From Phytoactinopolyspora alkaliphila (lineage in GTDB: Bacteria; Actinomycetota; Actinomycetes; Jiangellales; Jiangellaceae): a stretch of 64,000 nucleotides of DNA. The first letter of the stretch is position 1. Each line of letters opens with the position of its first letter. A model generated the notes under the pieces. It was not told where the DNA came from. It searched no databases and saw only the letters and a list, made by a program, of their open reading frames with translations. The position numbers and the translations under genes were made by a program. Shown piece by piece: positions 7,704 to 15,219 of the stretch. The stretch spans positions 62,001 through 126,000 of the forward strand of contig NZ_JAAGOB010000008.1 of the NCBI RefSeq assembly GCF_010550695.1, given 5' to 3'.

Positions 7704-7825
7704 CGCGTCTATTCCCATAGCCCGCCACCCGCGTATGAACACGAGCACCCTGCGATCAGCATGCGGGCCTCGTGTCGGGTAACCTCCCACGCCACACGCG
7801 TTACCCCCGGCCGAGGAGGAACCCG

Positions 7826-8173
7826 ATGAGCGCATTCAGTGACGCCGAGCTGAGCTACCTGCGATCCGAACGACGCCTCGCCCGCCTGGCGACGGTGGGC
7901 CCGGACGGCACTCCGCATGTCACTCCAGTCGGGTGGTCCTACAACGCCGACCTGGACACGATCGACGTCGGGGGACGCGACTTCGCCAACACGAAGAAGT
8001 TCCGGGACGTGAGCCGCACGGGGCGCGCCGCCATCGTGATCGACGACGTCCTGCCGCCCTGGCAGCCCCGCGCGGTGTCCGTCCGGGGCCGCGCCGAGGC
8101 CATTGCCGAGCCGGGGCCGCTGATCCGCCTCTACCCCGACGAGGTCCGCTCCTGGGGCCTGGAGACCGGCTGA
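7826..8173 (+). CDS. PPOX-class F420-dependent oxidoreductase
   Basis: 115 residues, ATG preceded by GAGGAGGA. The split beta-barrel signature of the pyridoxamine-phosphate-oxidase-like fold is clear: LARLATVGPDGTPHVTPVG, then DTIDVGGRDFANTKKFRDV and IDDVLPPWQPRAVSVRGRAE. The length and the FANTKKFRDV segment match the small actinobacterial PPOX group that binds F420 (Rv1155-like, TIGR04023). The likely role is cytoplasmic F420H2-dependent reduction of an unknown substrate. It converges with the membrane-protein operon on the other strand, with a GC-rich hairpin between. Confidence 0.8.
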   Translation: MSAFSDAELSYLRSERRLARLATVGPDGTPHVTPVGWSYNADLDTIDVGGRDFANTKKFRDVSRTGRAAIVIDDVLPPWQPRAVSVRGRAEAIAEPGPLIRLYPDEVRSWGLETG

Positions 8174-8182
8174 GCACGTCGG

Positions 8183-8204
8183 TGCCGGCCACTCGCCGGC
8201 GGCA
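8183..8204. terminator. GC-rich hairpin between convergent genes
   Basis: TGCCGGC (8183-8189) can pair with GCCGGCGGCA (8195-8204, one bulge) around a short loop. It sits just after the PPOX stop and before the end of the opposing operon. There is no T-tract, as is common for actinobacterial hairpin terminators. Confidence 0.5.
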
Positions 8205-8239
8205 CGCGTGCGACGGCACCGGTCACCCGCCAGGCTTCG

Positions 8240-8920
8240 TCACTCGTCGGCGTCCCGGGCCGGCCGGGCGCCCTTCATCACGTAGAGCGCGGTTCCGCCA
8301 ACGAAGAGCGCCACCACCACAAGCACAGCGAGATCAGCGCCCCATTGCTGCAATGGCCACGTCCACCAGGCCGCCTCCGTAAGGATCGGCTTGGGTGCCG
8401 CGAGGTAGACGACCGCCGCGTAGGCGAACGACGGAACCCAGGCCAGCCGCGACCCGAGAACCGGAGCGGACGCGGCGACCAGCCCAACGAAGCCGAGCGT
8501 GTTCCGCGCCAGCTCGAACGCTCCGTACTCACGCGGCTCCCATAGCCCGATGAGAACCAAGGCACAGCCGATAAGAAGGGTCATGCCGAGGATGTGGCCC
8601 AGCCGGCGGACTCTCCACCGCACCGCGGTCGATCGCTCCAGCTCCTCGTCCTGCCCGCCGAGGCCCGCCGACGCCAGCACCACGGCCAGCAATGGCGCGC
8701 CCGCGACGACGGGGACCCGGGAGTCGGCGCCCGTCGACCACTCGCGATGCACCAGCCAGTCGGCGCACCACCACGCCGCGAGCGCCACAGCGACGATGCC
8801 CAGCACGGCGAGCGGAATCCCGCGAGCCCGGGCGTGCAGCCACGCCGGCGCGACGCGATGGGCGAACGACCGGGCACGTTGGTCGCGTCGCGGATCAAGG
8901 GGTGTCACGACGGACGTCAT
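8240..8920 (-). CDS. Integral membrane protein, last gene of the ECF/ABC operon
   Basis: 226 residues with about six hydrophobic segments, beginning after a basic N-terminal tail: around residues 36-55 (VLGIVAVALAAWWCADWLV), 72-90, 110-130, 145-160, 170-190 and 198-215. No enzymatic motif is visible. Its ATG overlaps the stop of the upstream gene (ATGA). The operon also encodes an ABC ATPase, so it is probably a permease-like subunit of an ABC-2-type exporter. That role is inferred from position and topology only. Confidence 0.6.
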   Translation of the reverse strand: MTSVVTPLDPRRDQRARSFAHRVAPAWLHARARGIPLAVLGIVAVALAAWWCADWLVHREWSTGADSRVPVVAGAPLLAVVLASAGLGGQDEELERSTAVRWRVRRLGHILGMTLLIGCALVLIGLWEPREYGAFELARNTLGFVGLVAASAPVLGSRLAWVPSFAYAAVVYLAAPKPILTEAAWWTWPLQQWGADLAVLVVVALFVGGTALYVMKGARPARDADE

Positions 8921-10224
8921 CGCAGCTCCTCGGCAAGTGTCGCCAGCACGGACTCGTCACAGGTCTCCGCGGCGGCGAGGAACCGGCCCATCCAGTTCTT
9001 CTGATCTTTCGCGGGCATAGCCATCAGGGCGTCGAGATACCGCTGCGAGTCGGGCTCCAGCCAGGCGTCTGCCTGGATGCCCCACGCTGTGGCCACCTCG
9101 AACAGGCTCCAATGCTGTTCGGTCACCGCACCGGCACACGTCGTCGCCGGCCACCAGTCGATCACCTCCCACCCGTGCGGTGAACGCGCGCCGGAGCCCG
9201 CGTATCCGCCGCTCAGCGTCGCGCCACTGGTCAGGGTCAGCCGCACGCTCGCCTCGTCCTCCGCATCCCAGTGGTCAATCTGCGCAGTTTCGTCCACAGC
9301 CCGGTCCGGTGCGCCCGGTATCCCCTCCCAGTGAGCCAGTGCACCGCGTGCGAGTGGAGCGACGTCGTCGAGAAGAAACGAGTTCAGCCGCGTCAGGCAG
9401 ACTTCCGGCGACCCGTCTTCGGTGCACACCAGCTCCACCGCGGCCCGGTCAACCTCCCACTGGGGTGAACTCGACGCCAGCCACGCCGCCGCGCCCACCG
9501 CGATGCCGGCGGGCACCACGATCAGCCACCGCTGGGCCGTCACGATCAGCATGATCGCTGTCCCGGCCACCGCCGAGAACCAGACGAACTGCGCCAGACT
9601 GACCGCCGCGTCGATGGTGTAACCGGGAGCGTCGTAGGGAGACAGAACCGGGGCCAGCCATCTGGTCACTCCCGGCCCAGCACCGTCGACCACACCGACC
9701 ATCGGCAGATACACGGCGACCGCCACCACCGGGGCGACCAAGCGTGACGGAATCAACCTGCCGAGAAGGGCGCCCAGCGCGGACAACGCAGCCAAACCCG
9801 GAAAGGCGACCACGATCATCCACACCCATCCGCCGCCACCGTAGGAGGCCACCGGAGCGACCAATGCGGCGCAGGCGCCCACGACCACCAGCATGGCGAC
9901 CGACGAACCCAGCGTCACCGAGGCCCAGCCGACCACGAACGGCTGCCATCCCGGTCGCGACGTGGAGCCGATCTGGTCAGATGTCCGGCGTCGGCGCTCA
10001 CGTCCCGCCTGCCACGCCGCCGCGGCAGCGACCAGCGCGCCCAGCGCCATCAGGCTCAGCCGCACGGACGCGGCCAGTGGCGTCCACCGTCCGGACCAGC
10101 CGGCCCAGTCGCCGGCGAACGCGCCCATGATCAGGAATCCGGCCAGCAGAACGCCTGCGGCGGCGACCGGTGCGGCGCCTCGCAGCAGCTCCGTCCGGAG
10201 CACCCGCCGTGTCGTCCGGTTCAC
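8917..10224 (-). CDS. Polytopic membrane protein with cysteine-containing C-terminal domain (paralogue 2)
   Basis: About 435 residues from the GTG that overlaps the upstream stop (GTGA). The N-terminal ~270 residues hold about six membrane segments and share many phrases with the neighbouring upstream gene: RTTRR, AWQAGRERRRRT, LVAPVASY and RLIPSRLVAPV. The C-terminal ~150 residues are soluble and probably outside the membrane. They start with ELVCTEDGSPEVCLTRLNSF and end with KDQKNWMGRFLAAAETC, giving several conserved cysteines. Function unknown; with the upstream paralogue it may form the membrane pair of the ABC system. A longer upstream reading frame has no membrane character and was not used. 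Confidence 0.65.
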   Translation of the reverse strand: MNRTTRRVLRTELLRGAAPVAAAGVLLAGFLIMGAFAGDWAGWSGRWTPLAASVRLSLMALGALVAAAAAWQAGRERRRRTSDQIGSTSRPGWQPFVVGWASVTLGSSVAMLVVVGACAALVAPVASYGGGGWVWMIVVAFPGLAALSALGALLGRLIPSRLVAPVVAVAVYLPMVGVVDGAGPGVTRWLAPVLSPYDAPGYTIDAAVSLAQFVWFSAVAGTAIMLIVTAQRWLIVVPAGIAVGAAAWLASSSPQWEVDRAAVELVCTEDGSPEVCLTRLNSFLLDDVAPLARGALAHWEGIPGAPDRAVDETAQIDHWDAEDEASVRLTLTSGATLSGGYAGSGARSPHGWEVIDWWPATTCAGAVTEQHWSLFEVATAWGIQADAWLEPDSQRYLDALMAMPAKDQKNWMGRFLAAAETCDESVLATLAEELR

Positions 10225-11573
10225 CGCAGCTCCTCCATCAATGCGTCGAAGGCAGCCGGCTCGCAGGTGTGTGCCGCCGCGAGGTATCGCCCCAGCCAGT
10301 CCTTCTGCTCCGCTTCCGGCCGCGACAGCAGCACCTGAAACGGTGCTGTCTCCCCGTCCTCGACGACGACTCCGAGCGGAGTCGTCTCCCCGATGGTCCA
10401 ATAGTGGGCGGCCTCCGCGGCCCAGATCATCGACGTGTGCGCGGGCTCTGCGGTGACGTCCCCCGCGTAGGGACGACAGTTCCGGTACACGAGGTCTGCG
10501 GCGGCTTGAGCGAAGACGGTCTCGATCCGTTCACCGTGCTCGGACTCCTCGGACCATTCGCCGTTCCAGCTCATCAGATGCGCGACCTCGAGCACCGCGG
10601 TCCGCTCCGGCGCCAGGGCCGCGTCGTCGATCGAGACCCGGTCCACGGCCCGGACGAAGCCGCCGTCGACGCCGTCCCACCGGGCAAGCTGTTCGCGCAC
10701 GGGTTCTTCCGCCGCGTCGAGCAGGAAGGCGTTGACCCGTGCCAGGCACACTTCGAGACCGCCTTCGTCGGTGCAGACCGGCGCCATTGCGGTGTGATCC
10801 ACCCGCCAGCGGCCCTCGTCGTCGGTGGCGACCAGCGGCACCGCGGCCGTCACCGCCACCAGAGCCGGTATCGCGGCGAGCCAGCGGTGACGCGCCGCGG
10901 CGAGAAGAACGAGCGCGGCCGCTAGGCCCGCGAGCCAGAGCGCCTGCGACACGTGAACCCACCCCGGCAGATAACGAGTGCCGTCCGTGGCGCCGCTGAA
11001 GGAAGGGGTCAGCCACGTGAGGCGGTCGCTGTAGGTACCGATTCCGAGAAGAACGTAGGCGCCGATACCCGCCAGCGGCGCGACCAGGCGACCGGGAACC
11101 AGCCGGCCCACCGCGGTGCCGAGCGCGCTCGCAGCCGCCAGTGCCAGTGCGCCGACCGCGAGCCCCCACCACCAGCCACGGCCCGAGTAGGTAGCGATCG
11201 GTGCCACCAGCGCCACGCCGGCCAGCCAGGCGAGCACGAGCCCCAGCACGGCGGCCAGGGTCACGCCGGCCCAGCCGAGGGCCACATGCTGCCAGGACGG
11301 CCGGGGTGTGGTGCCCAGCAGCTCATCCGTCCGCCGGCGCCGATCCCGCCCGGCCTGCCAGGCTGCGGCCGCTACGGCCAACGGCACCAGGACGATCATG
11401 ATCACCCGCGCGTATTCCATGAGCGGGCCCCACCGCCCGGCCCATCGCTCCGAGTCGTTGAACAGGGTGGCGATGCCCGCGCCGGTGATCGCCAGGATCG
11501 CCACCGGAGCCACGCCGCGCACCAGGTCGGTGCGGAACGCTCGCCTGGTGGTGCGATCCATCGGTGCGCTCAC
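10221..11573 (-). CDS. Polytopic membrane protein with cysteine-containing C-terminal domain (paralogue 1)
   Basis: About 450 residues, GTG start (VSAPMDRTTRR) overlapping the ATPase stop; ATG 11561 four codons later is the alternative. The architecture copies the next gene: ~6 membrane segments, then a soluble domain opening with APVCTDEGGLEVCLARVNAF and closing with AEQKDWLGRYLAAAHTC. The matched Cys-x8-Cys spacing in both proteins points to a conserved disulfide or metal site. Membrane-half phrases (WAGRWGPL, RRRRTDELLGTTPRPSW, GRLVPGRLVAPLAG) support an ABC-2-like permease. No characterised family was recognised. The tandem pair probably arose by duplication. Confidence 0.65.
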   Translation of the reverse strand: MSAPMDRTTRRAFRTDLVRGVAPVAILAITGAGIATLFNDSERWAGRWGPLMEYARVIMIVLVPLAVAAAAWQAGRDRRRRTDELLGTTPRPSWQHVALGWAGVTLAAVLGLVLAWLAGVALVAPIATYSGRGWWWGLAVGALALAAASALGTAVGRLVPGRLVAPLAGIGAYVLLGIGTYSDRLTWLTPSFSGATDGTRYLPGWVHVSQALWLAGLAAALVLLAAARHRWLAAIPALVAVTAAVPLVATDDEGRWRVDHTAMAPVCTDEGGLEVCLARVNAFLLDAAEEPVREQLARWDGVDGGFVRAVDRVSIDDAALAPERTAVLEVAHLMSWNGEWSEESEHGERIETVFAQAAADLVYRNCRPYAGDVTAEPAHTSMIWAAEAAHYWTIGETTPLGVVVEDGETAPFQVLLSRPEAEQKDWLGRYLAAAHTCEPAAFDALMEELR

Positions 11574-12340
11574 CCTTGTCTGGCCGCACGCAGGACTGTC
11601 GTGTAGCCACGCTCGATCGGGGAGTCGCCACCCACCGAGTCGTCGGCGGCGGCCGCCAGCTCTTCCGGTGTGCCGCGGAACACCGACCGACCGCCATTGA
11701 CGAGGGTGACATCCGTGCAGGCCGCTGTTACGTCCTCCACCAGGTGGGTGGCGACCAGCACGCACGCGTCGACGCCGATGGCTCGCAACAGCTCCCGGAA
11801 CTCGACCCGCTGCTCCGGGTCCAGGCCCGCCGTCGGCTCGTCGAACAGGAGGATGTCCGGATCGTTGACGATGGCCTGCGCGATCCCCGCCCGCCGCAGC
11901 ATGCCGCCGGACAGCTTCTTCAGCTTGTCGTCGGCGCGGTCGAGCAGCCCCACCCGTTCGATGGCGCGGTCGACGGCCGTCGGCACCCGGTCCGCGGGCA
12001 CCTCCTTGAGCCAGGCGAAGTACTCCACGAACTCGCGAACGGTGAACCGCGGGTAATAGCCGAAGTGCTGCGGCAGGTAGCCGAGCCGGCGGCGAACCCG
12101 CCGGAGCTGCCGGTGGTCCCGTAGGTCGTGATCGAGCAGGGACACCGTGCCCGAGGTCGGCTTCGCCACGGTGGCCAGCAGACGCATCAGGGTGGTCTTG
12201 CCGGCTCCGTTCGGACCGAGCAGGCCGTGTACACCGGTGTCGAGGGTGAGGTCCAGACCGTCCAGGGCGGTCCGTTTGCCGAACCGGACGACGAGATCCC
12301 TGACCTCGACGTGGGTGCCGATCACGGTGGGCGTGCTCAT
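11570..12340 (-). CDS. ABC transporter ATP-binding protein
   Basis: 256 residues. Walker A is GLLGPNGAGKTTLMRLLAT, the Q-loop region is LGYLPQHFGYYPRFTVREF, the signature is KLSGGMLRRAG, Walker B is ILLFDEPTAGLDP and the switch His is in VATHLVEDV. It belongs to the DRA/CcmA-like family that works with ABC-2 permeases in export, multidrug or lantibiotic-type immunity, or signal relay. The stop overlaps the start of the paralogous membrane protein, and the gene follows the anti-sigma gene after 16 bp. It is expected to be peripheral at the inner membrane, powering the membrane proteins encoded downstream. Confidence 0.88.
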   Translation of the reverse strand: MSTPTVIGTHVEVRDLVVRFGKRTALDGLDLTLDTGVHGLLGPNGAGKTTLMRLLATVAKPTSGTVSLLDHDLRDHRQLRRVRRRLGYLPQHFGYYPRFTVREFVEYFAWLKEVPADRVPTAVDRAIERVGLLDRADDKLKKLSGGMLRRAGIAQAIVNDPDILLFDEPTAGLDPEQRVEFRELLRAIGVDACVLVATHLVEDVTAACTDVTLVNGGRSVFRGTPEELAAAADDSVGGDSPIERGYTTVLRAARQG

Positions 12341-12356
12341 CGTGGTTGTGCTCCTA

Positions 12357-13190
12357 TCAGTGGCGAGTGGTCAAGATGATGTGGTCGAACGCGTCGCGTC
12401 GTACGGTGACGACGAGGGCCGCGACGACGGCCAGGACAAGCCAGACGGGCGCGAACTCGACGGTGAGCAGGCTCGGAATGGCGTCAGCCGGGGCGTCGAG
12501 GGTGGCGACCGTCACGGCCACCGCCCACCCGCCGCCGACCGCCGCCGCCGCACGCCCGACCCCGAGCAGGGAGCCGAATGCCAGTGTCAGCATCACCAGC
12601 GCCAGGCTGGCGAGCAGCCACGGCACGGGCGAGCCGTAGCCGCTGAACAAGCCGGCCGCGACAGCGATCACGCTGCTGGCTGCGAGCACCGTCACGGAAC
12701 GCATCAGTAGCAGGCGCAGCCCGCCGCCCGGGGTCGACGCGATCACCTCGTGTGCGTCGTCCAGCCCGGAGCCGTAGGAGGCGGCGACGCCGAGGATCGG
12801 AACGAGCGGGGCCACCATGCCCAGCAGCGGCAGCTCGCCCCCGCCGGTCATCGGGGTGATCGCGCCGACCCCCGCGGCAAGGGCGAGGACGGCGAGGCTG
12901 GCGGTCAGCCAGGCCCACCGTGCCGCCGGGCCGGCGGTGACGAGCACCACCAGCTCCCGCCACACGGTGCCCCGGCGCACCCGTCCTTGCGCTGGGAGAT
13001 CGGCGGCGACGGCCGACCAGCGACTGTCCACGTCGGCCATCAGCGCGGGGACGTGACTGGCCTCGGCCGCGAGTTCGGCTCGGCACTGCTCGCAGGAGGA
13101 GAGGTGTGCCTCGACCGACCAGGCGTCGGCGTCGGCGATCCGGCCGTGCACGTAGGCACGGACCGTGTCCGCGGGGACGTGCCAGGTCAT
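12357..13190 (-). CDS. Anti-sigma factor (zinc-finger type) fused to a membrane domain
   Basis: 277 residues; ATG overlaps the sigma-factor stop (ATGA). Residues ~1-60 contain the ZAS/zf-HC2 pattern: VRAYVHGRIADADAWSVEAH followed by LSSCEQCRAEL (His-x3-Cys-x2-Cys). This domain binds and sequesters ECF sigma factors. Residues ~95-275 have about six hydrophobic segments, far more than the single anchor of ordinary anti-sigma factors. The protein therefore looks like a sensor fused to a permease-like domain. It probably holds the upstream-encoded sigma factor at the membrane and couples its release to the state of the ABC system; that coupling is inference. Confidence 0.8.
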   Translation of the reverse strand: MTWHVPADTVRAYVHGRIADADAWSVEAHLSSCEQCRAELAAEASHVPALMADVDSRWSAVAADLPAQGRVRRGTVWRELVVLVTAGPAARWAWLTASLAVLALAAGVGAITPMTGGGELPLLGMVAPLVPILGVAASYGSGLDDAHEVIASTPGGGLRLLLMRSVTVLAASSVIAVAAGLFSGYGSPVPWLLASLALVMLTLAFGSLLGVGRAAAAVGGGWAVAVTVATLDAPADAIPSLLTVEFAPVWLVLAVVAALVVTVRRDAFDHIILTTRH

Positions 13191-13723
13191 GCCAGCGCCT
13201 CCTTCAGCGCGAGCCGCGCACGGCGGGAGCGAGACTTCACGGTTCCTTCCGGGATATGGAGCAGGACGGCCGCTTCGCGGACGGACAGCCCGTCCAGGAC
13301 AGTGGCCTGCAGGACGGCCCGGAGTTCCGGCGAGAGCCGGTCCAGAGCGACGGCGAGTTCGGCGCCGAACGACGACGCCAGCGCCTCGTCCTCTGCCGAC
13401 GGCGCGCGGACCAGCTCCTCGTAGGGCTCCCCCGCGGCCTCCACCCGGACGGCCCGCCGGCGGTGCGCGTCGATCAGCCGGCGGGTGGCGATGGACCACA
13501 GCCAGCCGCCAGCCTGCTCCGATCCCGCGTACGACCCGGCAGCACGCCACACCGCGAGGAACGTCTCCTGCAGGACGTCGGCCGCCAGTTCAGCATCGCC
13601 ACAGCGTCGTCGTAGCCGGATGAGCAGCCACGGCGCATTGCGCCGGTAGTACTCCTCGTAGGCCGCGCGATCGCCGCGTCCGGCAGCCCGGAGCAGCTCG
13701 TCGTCGGAATCTCCGTCTTTCAC
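13187..13723 (-). CDS. ECF-family RNA polymerase sigma factor
   Basis: 178 residues, GTG start. Region 2 is recognised at ~20-85 (AADVLQETFLAVWR, then AGGWLWSIATRRLIDAHRR). Region 4 is at ~120-175 (LDRLSPELRAVLQATVLDG, then VREAAVLLHIPEGTVKSRSR as the -35-reading helix). Regions 1 and 3 are missing, as in all ECF factors. It is the first gene of a six-gene leftward operon with its anti-sigma factor next. A GTGAACC / CGTCTC promoter match directly upstream suggests autoregulation, with a transcript that starts almost at the GTG. Confidence 0.92.
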   Translation of the reverse strand: MKDGDSDDELLRAAGRGDRAAYEEYYRRNAPWLLIRLRRRCGDAELAADVLQETFLAVWRAAGSYAGSEQAGGWLWSIATRRLIDAHRRRAVRVEAAGEPYEELVRAPSAEDEALASSFGAELAVALDRLSPELRAVLQATVLDGLSVREAAVLLHIPEGTVKSRSRRARLALKEALA

Positions 13724-13731
13724 GTCAGATA

Positions 13732-13760
13732 GAGACGCAGGGTTGGGCGCTACGGTTCAC
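13732..13760 (-). promoter_or_regulatory. Putative ECF-type promoter of the sigma/anti-sigma/ABC operon
   Basis: Read leftward, GTGAACC (13760-13754) is followed after about 16 bp by CGTCTC (13737-13732), close to the GGAAC/CGTC pattern of ECF-dependent promoters. Transcription would start near 13726, two or three bases before the GTG start codon, giving a near-leaderless mRNA. Self-recognition by the encoded sigma factor is inferred. Confidence 0.5.
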
Positions 13761-13993
13761 CGAAATACAAGCGCGTGTGGAATAGCCATCGCAGTTGCGA
13801 TGTTGTAACCTTCGCTGTCTCATACTCACTGACGGTATGGGTACCGTGGCCGCTGCGCCGCGGTTTTCAAGCAGCGACCGCGGTGTGATTCGCGGGACCC
13901 AGATCACGCCAAACGGTTCAACCGGACGCTACCAAACCTTTTCTCAGGGACTTCTCAGCTAGTGCGGAATCTCTGGGGGCCTTCGCACGTTGT

Positions 13994-14005
13994 GAACGTA
14001 TGTTC
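13994..14005. promoter_or_regulatory. LexA/SOS-box-like dyad upstream of the SigA-family gene
   Basis: GAACGTATGTTC is a perfect GAAC-N4-GTTC palindrome, and the N4 (GTAT) fits the RNRY spacer of actinobacterial SOS boxes; the outer bases are T and G rather than C and G. It lies 53 bp upstream of the sigma-factor ATG. The GTGAAC within it could also be read as an ECF -35 element. Confidence 0.45.
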
Positions 14006-14057
14006 GTCGGGCCAACTGGGTACCGTCCCGAAATACGACGACAGGAAGGGAGGAGCC

Positions 14058-15041
14058 ATGACAGTGAACACCGAAACCGACGTCACCCGTCGTGGTCCAC
14101 GCGCCGGCTCCGAGGGGGAACCTGACCTGGTCGGGCGATACCTCGCCCAGATCGGCAAAACGCCTCTGCTGAGCGCAGAGGAAGAGGTGGATCTAGCAAA
14201 GCGCATCGAGGCTGGAGTGTACGCCGCGGAACTGCTGCGCGCCGACGAGGCCGGAGAAGGCACTCGCAAGCTCACCGCACGGAACCGGCGAGAGCTGCGC
14301 GCCATCGCCAACGACGGTGAACTCGCCAAAGACCATATGATCCGAGCCAACCTCCGGTTGGTTGTGTCGGTGGCCCGAAAGCTGTCCAATCGGGGGCTGC
14401 CCTTTCTCGACGTCATCCAGGAAGGCAATCTGGGTCTGATGCGCGCGGTCGAGAAGTTCGACTACGCCAAGGGCTTCAAGTTCTCCACGTACGCCACCTG
14501 GTGGATCCGCCAGTCCATCCAGCGCGGCCTCGCCGAGCAGACGCGTACCGTGCGTCTCCCGGTCCACGTGGCCGAGACCGTGGCCAAGATGCACCGTATC
14601 GGCCGCGACCTGCAGCGGCTGCTCGGCCGCGACGCCACGGTCGAAGAGATCGCCGAAGAGGCCGGGCTGCCGGTCGAGCGCATCATCGAGCTGCGCCGGG
14701 TCTCCCGGGATCCGCTGAGCCTCGACACCCCCATCGGTGAGGACGGCGACACGTCGGTCGGCGAGATCATCGAGGACGACGACGTCGTCCGTGCCGAAGA
14801 CATCGCCGAGCACCACGCGCTCGTCGAATCGCTGCGCAACGTTCTGGATTCGCTGCCTCCCCGCGAGGCGCGGATCATCGAGCTGCGCTACGGACTCGCC
14901 GACGGCAAGGAACACACCCTGCAGGACGTCGCCGAAGAGGTAGGCGTCTCGAGGGAGCGTGTCCGGCAACTGGAGAAGCACGCCCTGGCGGCGCTCCGCG
15001 AACCGCAGCGCCGGCATTCGCTGCTGGCCTGGGCAAGCTAA
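14058..15041 (+). CDS. RNA polymerase sigma factor, RpoD/SigA family (group 2, SigB/HrdB-like)
   Basis: 327 residues; ATG with GGAAGGGAGGAG upstream. Region 1.2 is seen at ~30-65 (LVGRYLAQIGKTPLLSAEEE). Region 2 is at ~95-160 (LRLVVSVARKL, LPFLDVIQEGNLGLMRAVEK, FKFSTYATWWIRQSI), region 3 in the middle, and region 4 at ~260-325 with HTH QDVAEEVGVSRERVRQLEKH. There is no large region 1.1, and the length matches non-essential SigB/HrdA-type factors rather than the principal SigA. It would direct RNA polymerase to -10/-35 promoters, probably under stress or in stationary phase. It stands alone, divergent from the ECF operon, and is followed by a strong hairpin. A LexA-like box upstream raises the possibility of DNA-damage control. 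Confidence 0.92.
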   Translation: MTVNTETDVTRRGPRAGSEGEPDLVGRYLAQIGKTPLLSAEEEVDLAKRIEAGVYAAELLRADEAGEGTRKLTARNRRELRAIANDGELAKDHMIRANLRLVVSVARKLSNRGLPFLDVIQEGNLGLMRAVEKFDYAKGFKFSTYATWWIRQSIQRGLAEQTRTVRLPVHVAETVAKMHRIGRDLQRLLGRDATVEEIAEEAGLPVERIIELRRVSRDPLSLDTPIGEDGDTSVGEIIEDDDVVRAEDIAEHHALVESLRNVLDSLPPREARIIELRYGLADGKEHTLQDVAEEVGVSRERVRQLEKHALAALREPQRRHSLLAWAS

Positions 15042-15066
15042 ACGCCCTCTCCCTTCCTTCGTCCTC

Positions 15067-15100
15067 GACGCCCGCTCGGCTGCCATGCCGGGCGGGCGTC
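15067..15100 (+). terminator. Hairpin terminator after the SigA-family sigma gene
   Basis: GACGCCCGC (15067-15075) pairs perfectly with GCGGGCGTC (15092-15100) around a 16-base loop, 25 bp after the stop codon. No T-run follows. Confidence 0.65.
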
Positions 15101-15178
15101 GGCATGCCAGGCGCCCGCAGCCGTACCCGCCACACGCAGCGCAGAAGGTCCCCAGCGACGCTTTCGGGGGCAGTAGAG

Positions 15179-15193
15179 TGGAAACCGCTTCCA
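15179..15193. promoter_or_regulatory. LacI-type operator upstream of the lacI-family gene
   Basis: TGGAAACCGCTTCCA is a near-symmetrical dyad with the central CG and outer TGGAA/TTCCA arms typical of LacI-family sites. A -10-like TAGAGT (15174-15179) abuts it, so it probably covers the transcription start. Autoregulation by the gene starting at 15220 is likely. Confidence 0.6.
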
Positions 15194-15219
15194 TATGGAT
15201 GGGGAGAACGGAGTTCCGC

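Larger units (their letters stand above)
13724..14057. other. Divergent intergenic region between the two sigma-factor genes
   Basis: 334 bp without a gene. The left part holds the ECF-type promoter of the leftward operon. The middle (about 13760-13950) is relatively AT-rich with no recognisable coding or RNA feature. The right part holds a LexA-like dyad and the ribosome-binding site of the rightward sigma gene. TCTCAG occurs twice near 13942-13959, of unknown meaning. Confidence 0.6.
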
